From Actinomycetospora chiangmaiensis DSM 45062 (GTDB lineage Bacteria > Actinomycetota > Actinomycetes > Mycobacteriales > Pseudonocardiaceae), in NCBI RefSeq assembly GCF_000379625.1, contig NZ_KB903220.1, positions 98,629 to 145,732 on the forward strand: a stretch of 47,104 bases of DNA, in the 5' to 3' direction. The notes beneath the pieces are model-generated. The model made no database searches, was not told where the DNA came from, and was given only the letters and a program-made list of their open reading frames with translations. Each line of letters starts with the position of its first letter. Positions within the stretch are counted from its first letter, which is position 1. This document shows positions 9,225 through 16,842 of the stretch, in pieces. A program made the translations under genes and the position numbers.

Positions 9225-10622
9225 ATGGCCGAGATGGAGGAGTGGGCGTTCCCCACCCGCTACGACCAGGACTACCTGCCCGATCCGGACTCGCCGTACT
9301 GGTTCCCGGTGCGCGAGACGATGGACCCGGCCGAGCGCGACGCCGCGGTGCTCGTGCGGCTCCGCGAGGTCATGGAGTACGCGTACGCGAACTCGACCTT
9401 CTACCGGACGAAGTGGGACGCGGCGGGCCTGAAGCCGGCGGACATCACCTCCTTCGAGGCGTTCGAGCAGGTCCCCGTCGTCACCAAGGCCGAGATGCGG
9501 GAGTCGCAGGCGAACCATCCGCCCTTCGGGGACTACGTCTGCGTCGAGCCGTCCGAGGTCCACCACATCCACGGCACCTCCGGCACGACGGGGGCCCCGA
9601 CGGCGTTCGCGCTCGGGCGCCGGGACTGGGAGGTCATCGCCGACAACCAGGCCCGGATCCTGTGGGGGATGGGCGTCCGGCCGGGCGACACGGTGTTCGT
9701 CGCGGCCCTCTTCTCCCTCTACCTCGGCTCCTGGGGCGCGATGACCGCGGCCGAGCGGCTGCGGTGCACCGTCCTCCCGTTCGGCGCCGGCGCCCAGGGC
9801 ATGACGGCGCGCGCGGTGAACTGGCTCGCCCGCATCCAGCCGGCCGCGTTCTACGCGACGCCGTCCTACGCGCTGCGTCTGGCCGAGGTGGCCGAGAAGG
9901 AGAAGATCGACCCGAAGGAGTTCGGCCTCAAGGTCATGTTCTTCTCCGGCGAGCCCGGCGCGTCGGTGCCCTCGGTGCGCAAGGCGATCGAGGACAGCTT
10001 CGGCGCCACGGTGATCGACTGCGGGACGATGGCCGAGATGACGCCGTTCATGTCGGCGTCGGCGACGGCCGGGACCCCGGACGGGATGCTCCTCTGGCAG
10101 GACATCGTCTGGCACGAGGTGTGCGACCCGGACACCTTCCGCACCGTGCCCTACGGCTCCGAGGGCACCCCGGTCTACACCCACCTCGAGCGCACGTCGC
10201 AGCCGATGATCCGGCTCGCCTCCAACGACCTCACGCGCTGGGTGATGGAGGACAATCCCTGTGGTCGCACGTACCCGAAGCTGCCCGACGGCGTGTACGG
10301 CCGCATCGACGACATGATCCACATCCGCGGGGAGAACGTGTACCCGACGGAGGTCGACAACTACCTGCGCACGGTGGACGACTACGGCGGCGAGCACCAG
10401 ATCATCGTCCGCCGCACCGGCTCGATGGACGAGATGATCGTCCGCGCGGAGACGACGCTCCCCGAGGGGCAGCGTGCGGAGTTCGAGTCCAACACCGGCT
10501 CGGGTCTGCAGTCCTTCCTCGGCGTGCGCGTGACCTTCGAGTCCGTCGACGCCAACACCCTCGAGCGCGCCGAGCACAAGTCCCGCCGCGTGGTCGACGA
10601 GCGGGAGCACAACAAGCGCTAG
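9225..10622 (+). CDS. hcl: CoA ligase of the phenylacetate-CoA ligase type, probable 2-hydroxyisobutyrate-CoA ligase
   Basis: A 465-residue ATP-dependent acyl-CoA ligase of the PaaK group. The phosphate-binding loop HGTSGTTGAPT spans residues 116-126, and the C-terminal hinge region has DDMIHIRGENVYPTEVD with the GxN(V/I)(F/Y)P(S/T) signature of PaaK-like enzymes. It would convert a hydroxy acid, ATP and CoA to the acyl-CoA, AMP and pyrophosphate, feeding the lyase encoded immediately upstream (1-nt gap; ribosome binding site GGAAGGGA within the lyase's last codons). PaaK-like ligases normally act on aromatic acids; here the tight coupling to the lyase points to 2-hydroxyisobutyrate (inference supported by the similar gene pair described in actinobacteria). 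Confidence 0.88.
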   Translation: MAEMEEWAFPTRYDQDYLPDPDSPYWFPVRETMDPAERDAAVLVRLREVMEYAYANSTFYRTKWDAAGLKPADITSFEAFEQVPVVTKAEMRESQANHPPFGDYVCVEPSEVHHIHGTSGTTGAPTAFALGRRDWEVIADNQARILWGMGVRPGDTVFVAALFSLYLGSWGAMTAAERLRCTVLPFGAGAQGMTARAVNWLARIQPAAFYATPSYALRLAEVAEKEKIDPKEFGLKVMFFSGEPGASVPSVRKAIEDSFGATVIDCGTMAEMTPFMSASATAGTPDGMLLWQDIVWHEVCDPDTFRTVPYGSEGTPVYTHLERTSQPMIRLASNDLTRWVMEDNPCGRTYPKLPDGVYGRIDDMIHIRGENVYPTEVDNYLRTVDDYGGEHQIIVRRTGSMDEMIVRAETTLPEGQRAEFESNTGSGLQSFLGVRVTFESVDANTLERAEHKSRRVVDEREHNKR

Positions 10623-10669
10623 ACCCGCGTCCGGAAATCCGACACTTCAGCGACGAGGTGGTAATCCCC

Positions 10670-12175
10670 ATGTCCCTGACCCTCGACAGCTCGGCCCGCA
10701 CGGCCGAGCACGCACAGATGTTCATCGGCGGTTCCTGGACCGCCGCCGGCGCCGGCCAGACCTTCCCGACGGTGGATCCCAACACCGGCCGCACGATCGC
10801 CCAGGTCCCGCGCGGCGACTCCTCCGACGTGGACAAGGCCGTCGCCGCCGCGAAGGAGAAGGCCGTCGAGTGGCAGTTCACCGACGCGATCGTGCGTGCC
10901 GGTCTGCTGCGTGAGCTGGCCGCCAAGGTCACCGAGAACGCCGACGAGCTGGCCCGGCTCGAGGCGCTCGACTCCGGCCACTACCTGGCGAAGGCCCAGG
11001 AGCTGGTCGGGGCGATCCCGCTCTGGCTCGACTACTTCGCGAGCCTCGCCGACAAGGTCGGCGGGCGCACCATCGAGGTGCCGGGCAACAAGCTCTCGTT
11101 CACGCTGCTCGAGCCGCTCGGCGTCACCGCGCACATCATCCCGTGGAACTACCCGCTGCTCATCCTGGTGCGGTCCTGCGCCCCGGCGCTCGCGCTGGGC
11201 AACACGTGCGTGGTCAAGCCGGCCGAGGACACCTCGCTCTCGGCCTTGAAGTTCGCCGAGCTCGTGAAGGAGGCCGGCTTCCCGGACGGCGTGTTCAACG
11301 TCGTGACCGGCTACGGGGCCGAGGCCGGGGCCGCTCTGGCGGCGCACCCCGACGTCGCGGGCATCACCTTCACCGGGTCCACCGAGACCGGCAAGCAGAT
11401 CGCCAAGCTCGCTGCCGACCACGTCGCGCAGGTGACGCTGGAGCTCGGCGGCAAGAGCCCGACGGTCGTCTTCCCAGACGCCGACCTCGACGAGGCCGTC
11501 GAGGTCGCGGTCCAGGGTTTCCTCTCGCATGCCGGCCAGGTGTGCGTCGCGGGGACCAAGCTCTTCGTGCACGCGGACGTGAAGGACGCCTTCCTGGCGA
11601 AGCTCACCGCGCGCCTGGACGAGACCCGGGTGGGCGACGGGTTCGCCGACGGCACCCAGATGGGCCCGCTGATCTCGCAGAAGCAGTACGACAAGGTCAC
11701 CGAGTACATCGAGATCGGCAAGGGCGAGGCGACTCTCTTCTACGGCGGTGACCGGCCCGCGGGCACGGACGAGGGCGGGTTCTTCGTCGGCCCGACGGTG
11801 TTCACCGACGTCGCCCCCTCCGCCCGCATCGCCACCGAGGAGATCTTCGGTCCGGTCGCGTCGGTGCACGGGTGGACGACCGAGGACGAGCTCGTCGAGG
11901 CGGTGAACGACTCGATCTACGGCCTCTTCGCGGTCCTGCTCGGCAAGGACATCACCGCGCTGCTCTCCACCGCCCGCCGGATCCAGGTGGGCGGCGTGAT
12001 GATCAACGACTGGTTCGGCGAGCTGCCGATGACCCCGCACGGCGGTCACAAGCAGAGCGGCACCGGCCGGGACGAGGGCCTGGAGTCGGTCCACAACTAC
12101 ACCCAGGTCAAGCACATCGCGATCAACCTCGATCCGCTCCGCGCCGCCACGGACTGGGCCGGCGCCCCGCTCTAG
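10670..12175 (+). CDS. NAD(P)-dependent aldehyde dehydrogenase, probable 2-hydroxyisobutyraldehyde dehydrogenase
   Basis: A 501-residue member of the classical ALDH superfamily. The catalytic cysteine is C292 (GQVCVAG), the general base E258 (LELGGKSP), with N160 (IPWNYP) and K183 (VVKPAED) for oxyanion and cofactor binding, and FTGSTETG as the Rossmann loop. Its position between the ligase and the GMC oxidoreductase suggests oxidation of the aldehyde made by the GMC enzyme to 2-hydroxyisobutyrate, as described for MpdC in mycobacterial tert-butanol/MTBE breakdown. A weak GAGG lies about 12 nt upstream of the ATG, so translation may partly depend on the preceding gene 47 nt away. The family is certain; the substrate is inferred. 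Confidence 0.9.
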   Translation: MSLTLDSSARTAEHAQMFIGGSWTAAGAGQTFPTVDPNTGRTIAQVPRGDSSDVDKAVAAAKEKAVEWQFTDAIVRAGLLRELAAKVTENADELARLEALDSGHYLAKAQELVGAIPLWLDYFASLADKVGGRTIEVPGNKLSFTLLEPLGVTAHIIPWNYPLLILVRSCAPALALGNTCVVKPAEDTSLSALKFAELVKEAGFPDGVFNVVTGYGAEAGAALAAHPDVAGITFTGSTETGKQIAKLAADHVAQVTLELGGKSPTVVFPDADLDEAVEVAVQGFLSHAGQVCVAGTKLFVHADVKDAFLAKLTARLDETRVGDGFADGTQMGPLISQKQYDKVTEYIEIGKGEATLFYGGDRPAGTDEGGFFVGPTVFTDVAPSARIATEEIFGPVASVHGWTTEDELVEAVNDSIYGLFAVLLGKDITALLSTARRIQVGGVMINDWFGELPMTPHGGHKQSGTGRDEGLESVHNYTQVKHIAINLDPLRAATDWAGAPL

Positions 12176-12202
12176 AACCCACCATCGCGAGGAGGAGATG
12201 CC

Positions 12203-12865
12203 ATGAGTTCCGTGCACACCGAGAACGGCGATCGCGTCGGGGAGGCCCCGGCTCCCTGGGGCGCGCCCGAGGCCACCGTCGAGCCCGGCGAGGGCGGCGG
12301 GTACTTCGAGACCGGACGGCCCCGGCTCGGCGGCCTCGAGCGCCCGGTGCAGTTCAGCGAGGCCCGGCAGGCCGTGATCAGGGCGCTGGCCGACACCATC
12401 ATCCCTCCGCACCCGGACTGGCCGGACGCGAGCGCGACCGACATCGTCGGCTTCTGCGGCCGCTACATCACGCCGACCGGGTACAAGAACAAGCACTTCC
12501 CGTGGGCGGACGAGGACTCCTTCGTCGCCGCGCTGGACAGGCTCGGCCAGGCGTTCGTCGATGCCGACCCGAGCGAGCGGGCGAAGGCGTTCGAGGCCCT
12601 GGAGAAGGCGGAGGACCCGTTCTTCGAGCAGATCCGCGCGCTCGTCTACTACGGCTACTACTCGCGGCCCGAGGTCGTCATCGCGATCCGGAAGAACGTG
12701 CCGGCCGGCAAGGACTACCACGGCCCGCCGTTGCCCTACGGCTACATCCAGTCCCTCGAGCCGTGGGACGAGACGACGCTCGCGCAGGCGAACGACAACG
12801 GCTCCTATCTCGAGACCGACCAGGTCGAGCGCGTCGACCTCTCCAAAGTCACCTGGATCCAGTGA
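12203..12865 (+). CDS. Gluconate 2-dehydrogenase subunit 3 family protein (GMC small subunit)
   Basis: A 220-residue protein. Residues about 55-185 fit the gluconate 2-dehydrogenase subunit 3 family: FSEARQAVIRALADTIIPP near the start, a helical middle, and ALVYYGYYSRPEV followed by GPPLPYGYI at the end. In characterised complexes this subunit partners the FAD-bearing GMC subunit, and the next gene (7 nt downstream) encodes exactly that. Unlike typical members, the N-terminus is acidic and Gly/Pro-rich with no twin-arginine or Sec signal, so the complex appears cytoplasmic. No cytochrome c subunit follows, so the electron acceptor is unknown. A strong GGAGGAG lies close before the ATG. Confidence 0.85.
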   Translation: MSSVHTENGDRVGEAPAPWGAPEATVEPGEGGGYFETGRPRLGGLERPVQFSEARQAVIRALADTIIPPHPDWPDASATDIVGFCGRYITPTGYKNKHFPWADEDSFVAALDRLGQAFVDADPSERAKAFEALEKAEDPFFEQIRALVYYGYYSRPEVVIAIRKNVPAGKDYHGPPLPYGYIQSLEPWDETTLAQANDNGSYLETDQVERVDLSKVTWIQ

Positions 12866-12872
12866 GGCACCC

Positions 12873-14525
12873 ATGGCCAGCTACGAAGAAGTCGACGTCC
12901 TGATCATCGGTGCCGGTCCGGGTGGGGCCGGCGTCGCCTACGAGCTCAAGGACACGGGCGCGAAGATCGTGTGCCTCGAGCAGGGGCCCTGGGTCACCGC
13001 CCCCGAGCACCCGCACTACCACGACGAGTGGGAGATCGAGAAGCAGCGCGGGTGGGCCTACGACCCGAACGTCCGCCAGCTGCCCGAGGACTATCCGGTC
13101 ACCGGGACCACGACGCCGTACATGATGAACAACGTCGGCGGCTCGACGGTGCACTACGCCGGGCACTGGCCGCGGTACAAGCCGGTCGACTTCCGCAAGG
13201 GCACCGAGCACGGCCTCGAGGGCACGATCGACTGGCCGATCTCCTACGAGGACCTGGCGCCGTTCTACGACCGCAACGACGCGATCTACGGTATCTCGGG
13301 CCTGATCGGTGACCCGTCGTACCCGGACCGCAAGAACGCCCAGCGCGACCCGATGGTGCTGCCCGGCAAGCTCGGGCTGAAGTACGCCAAGGCGTCCCGC
13401 GACCTCGGGTGGCACTGGTGGCCGTCCGACAACGCCGTGATCACCCGGCCCCGCGAGAACCGCGAGGCCGACGTGGGCATGGGCAACGAGCTCTCCGGCA
13501 GCCCGACCGGGTCGCTGTCGACGCCGGCCCACGCGCACTGGCCCTACAACGTCCGGGCCGGGGTCGACCTGCGGACGATGGCCCGCGTCGAGACGATCAC
13601 CGCCGACGGCGGCAGGGCGACCGGTGCGGTCTACATCGACCGCAACACCGGCAACCGGCACGAGATCCGCGCGAAGATCGTGGTACTCGCGGCCAACGGC
13701 ATCGGGTCGCCGCGCATGCTGCTCGCGAGTGCGCAGAAGGGCCACGAGGACGGTCTGGCGAATTCGAACGGTCTCGTGGGCAAGCACCTCATGCACCACG
13801 TGTTCTCGTTCTGCGACTCGTGGTTCGACGAGCCCGTCGAGGGATTCAAGGGCTCGTTCGGTTCCCCGATGTACTCGCACGAGTTCTACCACACGGATGT
13901 CAACCGCGGATTCGTCAACGGGTTCGGCATGCAGGTGGCCCGCTCCTTCGGTCCGTCCTACGCCGCGATGGGTACGCACACCGGCTACACGGCGCCGTGG
14001 GGGGAGAAGCACCGGGACTTCTTCGAGAACCACTTCGCCAACCACCTCATGGTCTTCATGTTCGGCGAGGACCTCCCGGTGGAGACCAACCGCGTCACCC
14101 TCGACCCGGACGTCACCGACTCCGACGGCATCCCCGCCGCCCACGTGAACTACGAACTGCACGAGAACGACATCGCGCTCGCGAAGTACGGCATCGAGAA
14201 GATCTTCGAGGCCACGCGGGCGGTCGGGGCGGTCGAGACCAACGACACCGGCGTGCTCTACCCGCCGCCGGCCTGGCACCTCATGGGCACCTGTCGGATG
14301 GGGAACAACCCGCAGGACTCGACGCTCAACAAGTGGTGCCAGACGTGGGACCTGCCGAACCTGTTCGTCGTGGACGGGTCGACGCTCACCACCGGTGGTG
14401 CGGTCAACCCGACGTCGACGATCGGCGCCCTCGCGGTGCGGGCCGGCGAGTACATCAAGCGCAACTACGACCACATCACGTCGCAGAAGACGACGCCGTC
14501 GAACGCGGACGCGCCGGACATGTGA
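12873..14525 (+). CDS. GMC family FAD-dependent alcohol oxidoreductase, probable 2-methyl-1,2-propanediol dehydrogenase
   Basis: A 550-residue flavoprotein. GAGPGG (residues 13-18) binds the FAD ADP moiety; VGGSTVHYAGHWPR follows the usual GMC layout; the active-site pair is H469 (PAWHLMGTCRMG) and N512 (GAVNPTSTIG). It is of the gluconate/sorbose-dehydrogenase type that pairs with a subunit-3 protein, encoded just upstream. In the proposed pathway it oxidises the primary alcohol of 2-methyl-1,2-propanediol to the hydroxyaldehyde, comparable to MpdB. It has no signal peptide. Last gene of the operon: a 40-nt hairpin starts 11 nt after the stop. Class is certain; substrate and electron acceptor are inferred. 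Confidence 0.87.
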   Translation: MASYEEVDVLIIGAGPGGAGVAYELKDTGAKIVCLEQGPWVTAPEHPHYHDEWEIEKQRGWAYDPNVRQLPEDYPVTGTTTPYMMNNVGGSTVHYAGHWPRYKPVDFRKGTEHGLEGTIDWPISYEDLAPFYDRNDAIYGISGLIGDPSYPDRKNAQRDPMVLPGKLGLKYAKASRDLGWHWWPSDNAVITRPRENREADVGMGNELSGSPTGSLSTPAHAHWPYNVRAGVDLRTMARVETITADGGRATGAVYIDRNTGNRHEIRAKIVVLAANGIGSPRMLLASAQKGHEDGLANSNGLVGKHLMHHVFSFCDSWFDEPVEGFKGSFGSPMYSHEFYHTDVNRGFVNGFGMQVARSFGPSYAAMGTHTGYTAPWGEKHRDFFENHFANHLMVFMFGEDLPVETNRVTLDPDVTDSDGIPAAHVNYELHENDIALAKYGIEKIFEATRAVGAVETNDTGVLYPPPAWHLMGTCRMGNNPQDSTLNKWCQTWDLPNLFVVDGSTLTTGGAVNPTSTIGALAVRAGEYIKRNYDHITSQKTTPSNADAPDM

Positions 14526-14536
14526 GCTGCGCTCAG

Positions 14537-14576
14537 GTGAGCGCTAAGTGGGCCTATAGCCCCACTTAGTGCTCAC
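14537..14576. terminator. 40-nt hairpin after the catabolic operon
   Basis: Arms GTGAGCGCTAAGTGGG (from 14537) and CCCACTTAGTGCTCAC (to 14576) pair over 16 positions with one G-T, around a short loop containing CTATAG. No T-run follows, as is usual for high-GC actinobacteria. It probably terminates the five-gene operon and insulates the thioesterase gene. A second hairpin of the same length and ends lies at 41789-41828. Confidence 0.75.
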
Positions 14577-14610
14577 GAGGCCGCAGGCCACCTCCCGTAG
14601 GGTCGGCCCG

Positions 14611-14961
14611 GTGACGTACGAGGTGACCCAGGACGACACCGCGCAGGCCCTCGGGAGTGGCGACGTTCCCGTGCTCGGCACCCCTCGACTCATCGCCTGG
14701 CTCGAGGCGGCCACCGTCGAGGCGGCCCGTCCGAAGCTCGCGGCGAGCCAGACCACCGTCGGCACGGCGGTCCGGGTCAAGCACCGTCGGCCCACCCGCG
14801 TGGGCGGCAGCATCACCACCACCGCGAAGCTCACCGGCGGCCCCGACGAGAAGGGCCGCCTCTCGTTCGCGGTCTCGGCCACCGACGGCGACGGCGCCAC
14901 GGTCGCCGACGGCGAGATCGACCGGGTCATCGTGGAGCGGATGGGCGCCTTCCGCTCGTAG
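14611..14961 (+). CDS. Hotdog-fold thioesterase, FlK-like
   Basis: A 116-residue hotdog protein resembling fluoroacetyl-CoA thioesterase and related small thioesterases: VLGTPRLIAWLEAATVEAA carries the active-site helix with glutamate, and SQTTVGTAVRVKHRRPTRVGG is the typical strand following it. GTG 14611 was chosen because the open frame upstream runs into the 40-nt hairpin and because GTAGGG lies about 10 nt before it. It would hydrolyse an acyl-CoA; it sits directly after the 2-hydroxyisobutyrate operon but behind the terminator, so a role in that pathway (for example formyl-CoA or dead-end CoA ester hydrolysis) is only a possibility. Its last 35 bases overlap the convergent TetR gene. 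Confidence 0.75.
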   Translation: MTYEVTQDDTAQALGSGDVPVLGTPRLIAWLEAATVEAARPKLAASQTTVGTAVRVKHRRPTRVGGSITTTAKLTGGPDEKGRLSFAVSATDGDGATVADGEIDRVIVERMGAFRS

Positions 14962-15505
14962 TCGACCCCGCGACGATCGCGACAGCGGTGTCCCGCAGCG
15001 CCGCGGTCGTCGCGTCGGGGTCCAGACCGCACAGGTCGAGCAGCGTGAAGATCGACTCGGCGCTGATGACGACGGCGAGCCGCGTCGCCAGCGCCGCCCG
15101 GGCCGGCGACTCCGGCACGTCCGCCAGGGCGTGCTCGATGAGGGCGAACCGGTGGGCCGCCCGCATCCCGCCGCCCGAGATCGACGCCGCGACGATGGCC
15201 CGCACGGTGACCTCGTGGGCGATCGTGCGCGCGCAGAACGCCACCGCGACCCGGGCCACGCGCTCCCCGAGGTCGTCCACCCCGTCCAGCGGGACGAGCT
15301 CCGCCGGCGCGGGCCAGGTGTCGCCCACGGTCTCGCGCAGGAGCGTCACGAGGTCGGGGTAGTAGCGGTACGCCGTCGCCTCGGAGACCCCGGCCCGCCG
15401 GGCGACCGCGGGCATCGTCACCTCCGCGTTCCCGACGACGAGCTCCCGCGCTGCGGCCGCGATCGCCTGCCGGGTCCGCTCCTTCTGCTGGGTCCGCACC
15501 GCCAT
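14927..15505 (-). CDS. TetR family transcriptional regulator
   Basis: A 192-residue regulator with an N-terminal TetR helix-turn-helix (TMPAVARRAGVSEATAYRYYPDLVTLL, residues about 30-56) and a helical ligand-binding domain with no recognisable subgroup. It is divergent from the cupin-hydrolase gene; the 82-bp gap holds a perfect inverted repeat at 15555-15566, so it probably controls itself and that gene. Its 3' end overlaps the thioesterase gene tail to tail by 35 bp. Confidence 0.88.
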   Translation of the reverse strand: MAVRTQQKERTRQAIAAAARELVVGNAEVTMPAVARRAGVSEATAYRYYPDLVTLLRETVGDTWPAPAELVPLDGVDDLGERVARVAVAFCARTIAHEVTVRAIVAASISGGGMRAAHRFALIEHALADVPESPARAALATRLAVVISAESIFTLLDLCGLDPDATTAALRDTAVAIVAGSTTSGRRPSAPR

Positions 15506-15554
15506 CGTGAGAGCGTACTTGCACGAGGCCTCGGAGCGGGACTAGCGTCTCGTC

Positions 15555-15566
15555 GTGAAAGTTCAC
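15555..15566. promoter_or_regulatory. Candidate TetR operator
   Basis: GTGAA-AG-TTCAC is a perfect inverted repeat in the TetR/cupin-hydrolase intergenic region, flanked by outer arms TCTCGT (15548-15553) and ACGAGA (15571-15576). The nested symmetry suits a TetR dimer or a pair of dimers. Confidence 0.5.
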
Positions 15567-15587
15567 TCTCACGAGAGAAGGTCGGTC

Positions 15588-16781
15588 ATGACCGAGGTGT
15601 CGATCGTCGGCCCGACGACGGGGGAGATCGCGCCACTGGGCCCGGTCACGATGCGGATCCTCGAGGACGGGAGCACCACCGACCACCGCCTGGGGATCAG
15701 CGAGATCACCATCGCCCCGCACACCGCGGGGCCCCAGCAGCACCGGCACGCCCAGCACGACGAGGGCTTCTACGTCGTCCGGGGCACCGCCCGCTTCATC
15801 GTCGGGACCACCGTCCACGACGCGCCCGCCGGCACGCTCGTGATGGTCCCGCCCGGGGCGCCGCACACCTTCGAGAACCCGGGCGACGAACCCGCGGTCC
15901 TGCTCAACACCTTCACGCCCGACCTCTACGTGCAGTATTTCCGCGACCTCCGCGCGATGATCGAGAGCGGCCGCCCCATGACGCCGGAGAACGTCACCCC
16001 GGTCATGGCCCGCTACGCGACGGTGCCCGCGACGGAGTACGCCCCGGCGGTCGCCGAGCAGGGGAGCGGCCGCCCGGTGATGGTGCTGCACGGCGGTGGC
16101 GGGCCGTTCTCGGTCGCCGGCCTCGCGGCGCAGCTCGGCAACGACCACCACGTCCTCGCCCCGACCGTGCCCGGCTTCGACGGGACGCCGCGCCCCGAGG
16201 GCTGCCGGACGGTCGCCGACGTCGCCGCCCGCTTCCTGACGGTGCTCGCGGAGCGCGACCTCCACGACGTCGCCCTGGTCGGCAGCTCGGTCGGCGGGTG
16301 GGTCGCCGCCGAGATGGCCCTGCAGGACACGGCGGGTCGGGTCGGGTCGGTGGTGTTCGTCAACGCCGTCGGGATCGAGGTCCCGGACCACCCGGTGCGC
16401 CCGATCCTCGGGATGCCGCTCGACGAGATCGCCGAGTTCTCCTACGCCGACCCCGACCGGTTCCGCATCGACCCCACCACCCTCCCGCCGGAGCGCCAGG
16501 CCGTGATGGCGGCCAACGCCGCGGTGTTCGCCGACTACGCGGGCGAGCCCTACATGCACGACCCGTCGTTGCGCGACCGCCTGGCCGGCATCACCGTCCC
16601 CACCGCCGTCGTCTGGGGCGAGGCCGACCGGATCGCCGACCTCGATTACGGCCGCGCCTACGCGGCGGCCCTCGGCGCGCCGTTCACGGTGGTCGAGAAG
16701 GCGGGCCACCTGCCGCACGTGGAGCAGCCGGAGGCCACCCTCGCCGCGGTCACGGGGGTCGTCGACACCGTCCGGGCCTGA
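15588..16781 (+). CDS. Fusion of an N-terminal cupin domain to an alpha/beta hydrolase
   Basis: A 397-residue two-domain protein. Residues about 20-120 form a cupin with motif 1 QHRHAQHDEGFYVVRG and motif 2 PAGTLVMVPPGAPHTFEN, supplying the His/Glu metal ligands. Residues about 160-395 form an alpha/beta hydrolase: oxyanion loop HGGGG, nucleophile S234 in GSSVG, acid D347 (GEADR) and H374 (GHLPHVEQP), so the triad looks intact. ATG 15588 is preferred because AGAAGG lies 6 nt upstream; an earlier GTG at 15555 would fall in the operator. Fusing a metal-binding cupin (possible dioxygenase or isomerase) with a C-C or ester hydrolase suggests two sequential steps on one small molecule (inference). 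Substrate unknown; regulated by the divergent TetR. Confidence 0.85.
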   Translation: MTEVSIVGPTTGEIAPLGPVTMRILEDGSTTDHRLGISEITIAPHTAGPQQHRHAQHDEGFYVVRGTARFIVGTTVHDAPAGTLVMVPPGAPHTFENPGDEPAVLLNTFTPDLYVQYFRDLRAMIESGRPMTPENVTPVMARYATVPATEYAPAVAEQGSGRPVMVLHGGGGPFSVAGLAAQLGNDHHVLAPTVPGFDGTPRPEGCRTVADVAARFLTVLAERDLHDVALVGSSVGGWVAAEMALQDTAGRVGSVVFVNAVGIEVPDHPVRPILGMPLDEIAEFSYADPDRFRIDPTTLPPERQAVMAANAAVFADYAGEPYMHDPSLRDRLAGITVPTAVVWGEADRIADLDYGRAYAAALGAPFTVVEKAGHLPHVEQPEATLAAVTGVVDTVRA

Positions 16782-16842
16782 CGGCGGGTCCTCCCGCCGA
16801 TGCGCCCCCGCCGCCCCCACCCGCCGTCGTAAACTGCCGGGC

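Noticed and set aside
10619..12874. Minus-strand open frame of about 750 codons opposite the aldehyde dehydrogenase and GMC small subunit
   Set aside because: Low-complexity composition typical of the antisense frame of a GC-rich gene; the plus strand has clear catalytic motifs.
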